This document shows, one piece after another, positions 58,095 to 64,000 of a stretch of 64,000 nt of DNA. This DNA is from Bathynomus jamesi (lineage: Eukaryota > Arthropoda > Malacostraca > Isopoda > Cirolanidae). The stretch's first letter is position 1; every line of letters starts with the position of its first letter. Location of the stretch: assembly GCA_023014485.1 (NCBI GenBank), contig JAJOZX010005615.1, forward strand, positions 245,498 through 309,497, given 5' to 3'. The notes beneath the pieces were generated by a model. It saw nothing but the letters and a program-made list of their open reading frames with translations. It was not told where the DNA came from and did no database searches. The position numbers and the translations under genes are program-made.

Positions 58095-58613
58095 TTGAAT
58101 ACACGTCTGATTTTTCTTCTGAATACACGTCTGATCTCTCGGTCTTACTGCAGTCGACTGATCACGCAGGGAATCACAGATAGTAACATGACTCACGGTC
58201 TTACAGTGGGCGGAGCTTAGAATTTTCGCCTGTGCACACACACAAAGGAGAAAGTGAAACGCTAATTGAAACATGAGTTATTTAATAAACGAGATATTCA
58301 GTTAACACAAGAAATAACAGAAAACACAAGAAAAAACAAATGCTTAGATTTGGTGATCACAAACAACAGAAACCTAATACTTTAAAGAAAGCATTCTATT
58401 AAATACTTTTAGCCTATGTTCACGAATTAATACCGGTTTTAAAATAGATTCGACAAGAAGACCGGCTGGACTGATTTTATAGAAATTCAAGGATTCCAAG
58501 TTGATCACGAGAGAAGTTATGTAGTCATCTTCCATGCTGCAAAATCTCGTCGTTAGCCTGTCTGCTCAGAGCACCGACAAGAGGTAAAATCGAATCCACA
58601 TCAACACAAAATT

Positions 58614-59162
58614 TTAGTCGCTAAAATAACAGCCTGAGTATTGTTCATGTTCTAAATTATCTTTGATTCGTTTTGATAAAATTGAGTAAACTGCAGCCTT
58701 TGTTTCCTGATCAGAAACTCTCCGTCTTTTTCTGGTATGGTGCAAGGCTTCGTTGCAACCATATTCACTGCACGAGTCTACTTCACAGTCGTTGCCTTCT
58801 AATCTAGATTTACACTCTTCACTAATGCATTCAATGGGTGAATAATCATCTTGGTTGATATTATTGACACCACATTCGAGAGGGCTCACTGGGGTAACGG
58901 ACACTTCAGGTAATGGTGCGGACGCTTGAGGTGGGTCGGGGACAATCTCCTCAGGTTGCCCTTGTGGCGGGGCAAATATTGTGTGGGGGTAATTATGTGT
59001 TGCTTCTAAGTAAACAAAACGGGCTTTATGTAACACAGTGGCAATTAATAATGATTTATGCAAAGATGCACCAGCTCTTCTGGAACGTCTGGATGCAATT
59101 TTACCGAGCGATATATTTATCAACTTGTGTGCTTCAAACCCGTTTGGAACGTCAGATATCAT
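58614..59162 (-). CDS. Immediate early response (IER2/IER5-like) protein
   Basis: The ATG at 59162 (a stop lies just upstream in frame) opens an intact ORF of 182 codons. Residues about 9-52 read EAHKLINISLGKIASRR, then GASLHKSLLIATVLHKARF and VYLEA, matching the N-terminal signature of the IER family (EAxR(L/I)xxISLGK, then GG(I/L)xLHKxLL(V/L)xxVLxxAR). A Pro-rich acidic middle, a basic HTRKRRRVSD likely nuclear signal and a helical SILSKRIKDNLEHE end follow. IER genes are short, often intronless, nuclear proteins induced rapidly by growth and stress signals, and IER5 is linked to HSF1 and PP2A regulation in mammals. It sits between duplicated unknown ORFs and the right arm, and shares an upstream block with them. 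Confidence 0.65.
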   Translation of the reverse strand: MISDVPNGFEAHKLINISLGKIASRRSRRAGASLHKSLLIATVLHKARFVYLEATHNYPHTIFAPPQGQPEEIVPDPPQASAPLPEVSVTPVSPLECGVNNINQDDYSPIECISEECKSRLEGNDCEVDSCSEYGCNEALHHTRKRRRVSDQETKAAVYSILSKRIKDNLEHEQYSGCYFSD

Positions 59163-59174
59163 GTTCACCACCTA

Positions 59175-59365
59175 GGAATTGGTCAAGGCACAGAGAGCTA
59201 ACTAACACGACTCTATCCTCTATTTCCAATCTTGTAATGAGTTAAAGTGAAAGTTTCGCCTGCCTTTATACAATGTCGTTCTGACGTCGTTATCAAGCTC
59301 CACACAGGGCATTTCCAGGAAGTAACATGAATCACGTTGCTGTTCTTTCACCTGTACAAACGCAC

Positions 59366-59411
<46 letters not shown>

Positions 59412-59440
59412 GGAGAAAGTGAAACGTTGATTGAAACATG
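59175..59440 (-). promoter_or_regulatory. Upstream region of IER-like gene with shared block
   Basis: Holds (CA)n at 59368-59409 and the block AAAGGAGAAAGTGAAACG(T/C)T followed by ATTGAAACATGA, also present upstream of the two 196-codon ORF copies at about 57028-57055 and 58245-58272. The shared block may be promoter or leader sequence; this is inference. Confidence 0.3.
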
Positions 59441-59517
59441 ATTTATTTAATAAAAGAAATATTCAAGCTATATATATATATTTACAAACACGTGTAATAA
59501 ATAAGTTAACAACAGTT

Positions 59518-59823
59518 AGGTTTCAGAATTTTCTAATGTTAAACTGTGGGTCTAAGGTGGGGTGAAAACCTTTCCAATTGCGCTAGGGACAATTATTTGG
59601 TGTTTCTTTTTGGCACTGAGTCAGGTTTCAGAATTTTCTAATGTTAAACTGTGGGTCTAAGGTGGGGTGAAAACCTTTCCAATTGCGCTAGGGGACAATT
59701 ATTTGGTGATTCATTTTGGCACTGAGTCAGGTTTCAGAATTTTCTAATGTTAAACTGTGGGTCTAAGGTGGGGTGAAAACCTTTCCAATTGCGCTAGGGG
59801 ACAATTATTTGGTGTTTCTTATA
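59518..59823. repeat. Tandem array, three units of the 105-bp repeat (right arm, inverted)
   Basis: Inverse of the left-arm array: GGTTTCAGAATTTTCTAATG, GTGGGTCTAAGGTGGGGTGA, GGGACAATTATTTGGTG per unit. Confidence 0.9.
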
Positions 59824-59958
59824 AAACTTTGGTATAAAGCAATTGATCGGTACAAGGCTGAGCTCACCTACACCGTTCACCCTGAAGAACTATTTCTTTA
59901 TACTGTATAACGCGCAGTTGTCGTAACGATTTAGAAGATTATTTCAATTGCCGCTACG

Positions 59959-60189
59959 TTGAGTGAGTTCACGATTGAAAAGCTCGAGTCGGTAGAAATA
60001 AACCCTCGATTGGAAAAGCTTGTTTATAAACTTGTATTTAATAATGTAGCTAACGATGAACTCTTTGTGCGTGCTTTTGATTGTATTCTAGACGTGTTTA
60101 AAGATGACTTACCAACCGGTTGTAAAGTGGGAACAAAAATAGTACTGAACGATATGAAAGCCCTTCATATCGAATACAGGCTTCCCTAA
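59959..60189 (+). CDS. Unrecognised ORF2, right-arm copy
   Basis: Reads SEFTIEKLESVEINPRLEK to ALHIEYRLP on the plus strand; the ATG of the central copies is changed (ACGTTG), so the start is non-ATG and the copy probably silent. Mirror of the left-arm ORF. Confidence 0.3.
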   Translation: MSEFTIEKLESVEINPRLEKLVYKLVFNNVANDELFVRAFDCILDVFKDDLPTGCKVGTKIVLNDMKALHIEYRLP

Positions 60190-61320
60190 CTTTAAGCGGT
60201 GAAATATTATTAAGCCGCATATACTGCGTAATGCAGAGCAATAATGATGTAATTGTAAACTCGTACAAGCATATCCCGTTATTTGAACAAAACTCTCTCT
60301 CTCCATAAATTTCTCTTCATTTGAAGTGAAGGGAGACTTATCAGGGATTGGGGGGGAAGGTCTCTCATTATGAGTTGCTGTTCACAACGAAGTCTTTTAG
60401 TTGGAGACAACTCACCATAATAATGGTAAAAAGTGGTATCTGGCAACCGAATTGAAGCTCTTCCGAAGAACAGAATAAAATAATTATCATCATGTTTTCA
60501 CAGAAAACAGTTTTTACTTTTAAACTTAAATCATTGTGATTAAATAAGCACATATACAGAGATTAGTTTAAATACGTTATCAATAAGGAAAGAATAAAAC
60601 GAAAATTTTTTAATATACGCTTTATTTACGTTTGTTATTATTTTTTAATTTAATATGCGTCATAATTAGTTGGGCATCCCTTATAAAAATTCATTTTCTG
60701 TCTAACGAATTATTTATTGGGTAACTTTGTTAATTCTGTTATATTACTAAAATATATTGAAAGCTGACTTTACTTTTAATCAATCCGGTTGATAATTAAT
60801 TTATAACTTGGTAGTTAAACTTTTAAAAGATGCTGTAAACTATAAAAGCATCCTGATCTTAAGTTAGGCATATCAATAATATATTTTTAAGTCATACGTA
60901 AATCTTTCTGAAACAGTGAAATCATTGTTGAAATGCTTTATTTGATGGACCTAATCGTTAAACACTATATACATCTATTGTAAACACTATAAACATCTAT
61001 ATATAGATGGGCTCGATTGATTAACTATATAAATATATTATGGTTTTTTATATTATAAACATCTATATATAGATGGGCTCGATTGATTAACTAAATAAAT
61101 ATATTATGGTTTTTTATATGCTTTGTGCACAGACAAGCGTATGTTTCATAATTTCTCTTCATTTGAAGTGAAGGGAGACTTATCAGGGATTGGGGGGAAG
61201 GTCTCTCGTTATGAGCTGCTGTTCACAACGAAATTTTTAGTTGGAGACAACTCACCATAATAATGGGAAAAAGTGGTATCTGGTAACTCAGTCTTCGTTA
61301 GAAAAAATACATTAATTACA

Positions 61321-61615
61321 CTGGGCAACACGTATTTATTGAATGATATCTGACACTTGATTCTAGGTAATTTGGGTGCGCTGAATACGAATTTCAACTC
61401 GGTTTGGCTCTATCAGGTCCTGATTCTTGTCGACAGCCTATGTGCCATTTTCCAGATTTTTCAAATTAGGACTAAAAATTAAGTCATGTGTTAAATTTTT
61501 TTTTCAAGTTTCATGAATACAAGCAGTTCAAACTACAGTAAAATTACATTATAACGATAGAAATGACAAAATAAAAAACAAACAGATATGAAGCTTTCAC
61601 TGTGGCAAAAATTTT
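61321..61615. other. Possible terminal region of the following element
   Basis: Starts abruptly with CACTGGGCAACACG at the outer limit of the inverted-repeat structure. No gene; AT-rich from 61480. It might be the 3' non-coding end or TIR of the element that carries the next gene. Confidence 0.3.
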
Positions 61616-63538
61616 CTTTTGTAAGACTTTCTAGCGTATTTGCTTGTTGATGGCAGGTCTCTTTTCAAGCACCAGCAGTAATCAGCCATCATGTGGAATC
61701 CCAGCGGCTTTGGTACCATTCCTCCATAATTTTGATATCTTGGTGGAATCTCTCCCTTGTTCGTCACTTACATCACCTAAATTACTTGGAAATTGGTCAA
61801 GATGGCTATTCAAAAATGCATTTTTATGCTCATATTGCAACCTAACTCTTTGTAGTCCCTTAAAAGTTTTTTTACGATTTCTTCGTAGTTATCTGCCCTA
61901 TAATTGCCTAAAAAGTTTTCTATCAAGTCCACGAATGAGAACCAGCCATTTTTTTCGCGTTCATTCATGACATTAGGAAAATTGCTGTCTTTAATCATTG
62001 TTCTTATTTGTGGACCGTCGAAAATTCCCGCTTTGATTTTTTCATAACTTAAACTTGGAAATTTTGAAGTTATGTATTTGAAACACTCGCCGTTCGTATC
62101 TAAAGCTTTTACATATTGTTTAATGAGGCCTAGTTTTATATGCAGGAGGAAATATGATTTTATCTCTGCTCACTAAAGGTGGATTAATTACGTTTTTTTC
62201 TCCGACAGTAAGTGATGTTCGTGCTGGCCAGATTTGTTTGAAATAATGTTCTTCCTTGGCTCTGCTGTCCCATAAGCAAAGGAAGCAGGGATATTTAGTA
62301 TACCCTCCTTGTTGTCTAGCAGAAAATTAACAATTTTTAAGTCAACACATATGATCCACTCGTGCTCCCTATATTTGATAAGATTTAAAACCTTTTCTAT
62401 ATGTTCATACTTTTCTTTTAATTTTGTTGAGTGCCCAATCGGTATCGAGCCGTATAGATTGCCATTATGCAACAACACACACTTAAGACTTCTTTTCGAA
62501 CTGTCTAAAACAAGCGCCAATCATTTGCATCGTAAGACTCAACCCCCATCTTCTTTAACAAACCAACTATGTCGCAGCAATATACTAAACTATCCTCTGT
62601 TCTAAAATATTTAACAAGTTCTTCTTCTCTTTTTCTGTAAAATGAAATGTATGTGTTTGAAGTAAGCAAGTTTTTCTCTTTAAGTCTTGAAGCTAAAATT
62701 TCCGCAGCCTTTTTTGGCAAATTTAGATCCCTTACAAGATCATTCAACTCGGCCTGGTTAAACTTTTGCGGATCGTTTTGACTTTCAAATACGCTGGGGT
62801 CAAAATCGGTGTCTGACTCCTCAAAGTGCATAACAATATTTCAGGAACATCTTCAACTAATTCTTGAGTTGGCAGACCCTTAAATTTTGGAATGGGGATC
62901 TCATTTGAATGTAGCACAGGTCGTATCGCGGTGTCGAAATTTGGGTACTCGATACAATGTTTATTTTTCTTAGTGAAGCCCGAAGTCTGACAAAGCAAAG
63001 GTAGCAATCGGTCTCGTGGTTAGTAGGCTCTCGCCACACCTGATATGGAAAAAAAATTGTAAAGCGTTAAGAAAAGCGACGAGAGACTTGTTTTATGAAT
63101 TTTATCAAAAGTTATCACCCAAACATTTAACATTTCTGTGTTTCAACCTTATGCAATATTTGAGATTCTTATAAACATTTTCTGTAAATTTTTGTTTATG
63201 TACCTAAGTTACAATTACATTTAGGTAAGTTACAGTATACTAGTGATTAAATTACGTAGTTTTATGAAATCATAAACTTACCATCGGAACTCCAAAAGGT
63301 ATTTTTGAATCCGAACCCTTCGTCCAATGTCGCAGTCTTTCAATGCATATAGTGCAGGCTTTATGTGGAGCCCACGATTTATCTTGGTCCCCCAGTTTTA
63401 TGCCAAATAAGCTAAGTAAGCTCTTTTTACGAAGTCAGTTATATTTGCTCGTTGATGTGGAAGTGTAAAATTTCCACATATATAACTGAAGGAATCAGGG
63501 TTGTTTTTGCATTTGAACTTTCTAGTGCTTGATGACAT
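61616..63538 (-). pseudogene. Decayed member of a repeated invertebrate gene family (two exons)
   Basis: Exon 1 (63538-63282) begins MSSSTRKFKCKNNPD, then LFGIKLGDQDKSWAPH, CTICIERLRHW, IPFGVPM and a GTAAGT donor; one missing T shifts its frame. The intron ends ATATCAG and exon 2 starts at 63039 with VWREPTNHETDC. Following blocks: HCIEYPNFDTAIRPV, FNQAELNDLVRDLNLPKKAAE, LASRLKEKNLLTS, DSLVYCCDIVGL, LDSSKRSLKCVLLHNGN, IPIGHSTKLKEKYEH, WIICVDLKIVNFLL, then FVDLIENFLGNY and ELGCNMSIKMHF. The order matches a protein I know as highly repeated in hydra, aphid and other genomes but without an assigned function. Conserved acidic and His residues may indicate a transposase-like fold. At least five frame breaks. 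Confidence 0.6.
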
Positions 63539-64000
63539 ATTGCTTGACTGTTCTGCCAATTTGTAAAGGTATTTAAAGCCATTAATTCATATAAATTTAA
63601 GAAAATCTGAAATATAAACACAAAATTAGTTTAAATAGGTACTTATTATGAAATAGGTACTTACAATCTATGAAATTAAACTAGAAACACGGATGAGTAG
63701 GTACAATATAAATTACGTCTAATTAAATCAACTATATTAAATCACGATGACCAAATTACTCACTAAATCATATGCCAATTCAAAATTATATTAATGCCCA
63801 AACTTAATTAACAACCAACTGACTGACTGACTGACTGACTGATTGAATTGACTGATTAACTCTGGAAACGAGTCGCTTTTATAATTTTAGTTGTCCCTCT
63901 AGAATACTCTACAGAGAACAGGAACGCTCGAGAAAATTTTAGAATTCTATGATATTTTTAGCTTAATTTACTATTATTAAAATGGGTTAAAAAATGACAA
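63539..64000. other. AT-rich 5' flank with (GACT)n
   Basis: No gene. An ACTG tetranucleotide run at 63817-63842. The element boundary on this side is not visible. Confidence 0.4.

Larger units (their letters stand above)
55947..58378. repeat. Direct tandem duplication, period about 1,217 bp
   Basis: Copy 1 55947-57160, copy 2 57164-58378, almost identical (I see only a few differences, including GGCACT/GGACACT, a G-run indel and one CA unit). Each copy contains ORF2, the 196-codon ORF and an upstream block GTTTCACTTTCTCCTTTGTG (minus strand). The junction lies within ACAGAAACCT/GAAACCTG sequence, suggesting microhomology. Confidence 0.85.
53087..61320. mobile_element. 8.2-kb inverted-repeat structure with tandem arrays and duplicated genes
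   Basis: Left arm 53087-55296 and right arm 59515-61320 are nearly identical inverted copies. In each arm, from outside inwards: a 140-bp block (CCAGATACCACTTTTTACC to AAATGAAGAGAAATT), a tandem ATATAGATG palindrome zone, about 600 bp of AT-rich DNA, a second copy of the 140-bp block, an ORF and an array of 105-108-bp repeats (seven units left, three right). The centre (55297-59514) carries a 1.2-kb direct duplication and the IER-like gene. The outer limits are the last shared bases (AATTAATGTATTTTTC). No target duplication seen. It may be a transposon with very long TIRs, an integrated virus-like element or a segmental inverted duplication. Confidence 0.6.

Noticed and set aside
59220..59408. 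ORF starting with Cys-Val repeats upstream of the IER-like gene
   Set aside because: The start is a translated (CA)n tract; the rest shows no conserved pattern.
53087..61320. Assignment to a nimavirus, nudivirus or other named virus family
   Set aside because: No hallmark viral gene is visible; the ORFs are unrecognised, so a viral label would be a guess.

Overview
The window is eukaryotic, AT-rich, intergenic-type DNA made almost entirely of transposable elements, many nested inside one another. It has no operons, ribosome-binding sites or dense intact ORFs. Introns, Penelope-like, CR1/Jockey-like, hAT, Tc1/mariner and Polinton (Maverick) sequences, long (TA)n, (GA)n and (CA)n tracts and a short interstitial (TTAGG)5 tract fit an arthropod. 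A decapod crustacean or chelicerate is a reasonable guess, but I cannot name the species.

Layout. 1-15064: a decayed Polinton. On the minus strand: packaging ATPase, a conserved Polinton-type protein, integrase with chromodomain, a penton-like capsid protein and a pX-like minor protein. On the plus strand: protein-primed DNA polymerase B. Near the start of the polymerase ORF sits a TA-flanked transposon (3736-11054), which itself carries an autonomous hAT (5371-9441, perfect 8-bp target duplication) and a hAT MITE (9677-9879). 15453-19333: a second, related TA-flanked transposon. 19530-22230: degenerate LINE. 22233-23084: mariner remnant with a nested palindromic MITE. 23621-24655: Penelope-like inverted structure. 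25114-26849: hAT-like non-autonomous element holding another palindromic MITE and a deleted mariner. 27192-29068: TIR-bounded element with a decayed Cys-containing gene. 29687-32574: hAT with 8-bp duplication. 33461-34784: TIR element. 34978-about 38956: Buster-like hAT split by a nearly intact mariner. 41590-41785: CR1-like LINE end. 42088-42290: SINE with a 5S rRNA-derived head and a 7-bp duplication. 43764-48184: long inverted-repeat element containing a third TA-flanked transposon on the minus strand. 48724-49385: tandem duplication of a hairpin module. 53087-61320: 8-kb structure with inverted arms of about 2 kb, tandem repeat arrays, a 1.2-kb direct duplication and a gene resembling the immediate early response (IER2/IER5) family. 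61616-63538: a decayed member of a repeated invertebrate gene family.

Most interesting are three copies of one TA-flanked transposon family whose protein carries RNase-H-like DDE transposase hallmarks but matches no superfamily I can name, and the 53-61 kb inverted-repeat structure with its IER-like gene. Only the IER-like ORF looks like an intact conserved cellular gene; nearly every other coding region has stops, frameshifts or insertions. Identity statements are by eye.
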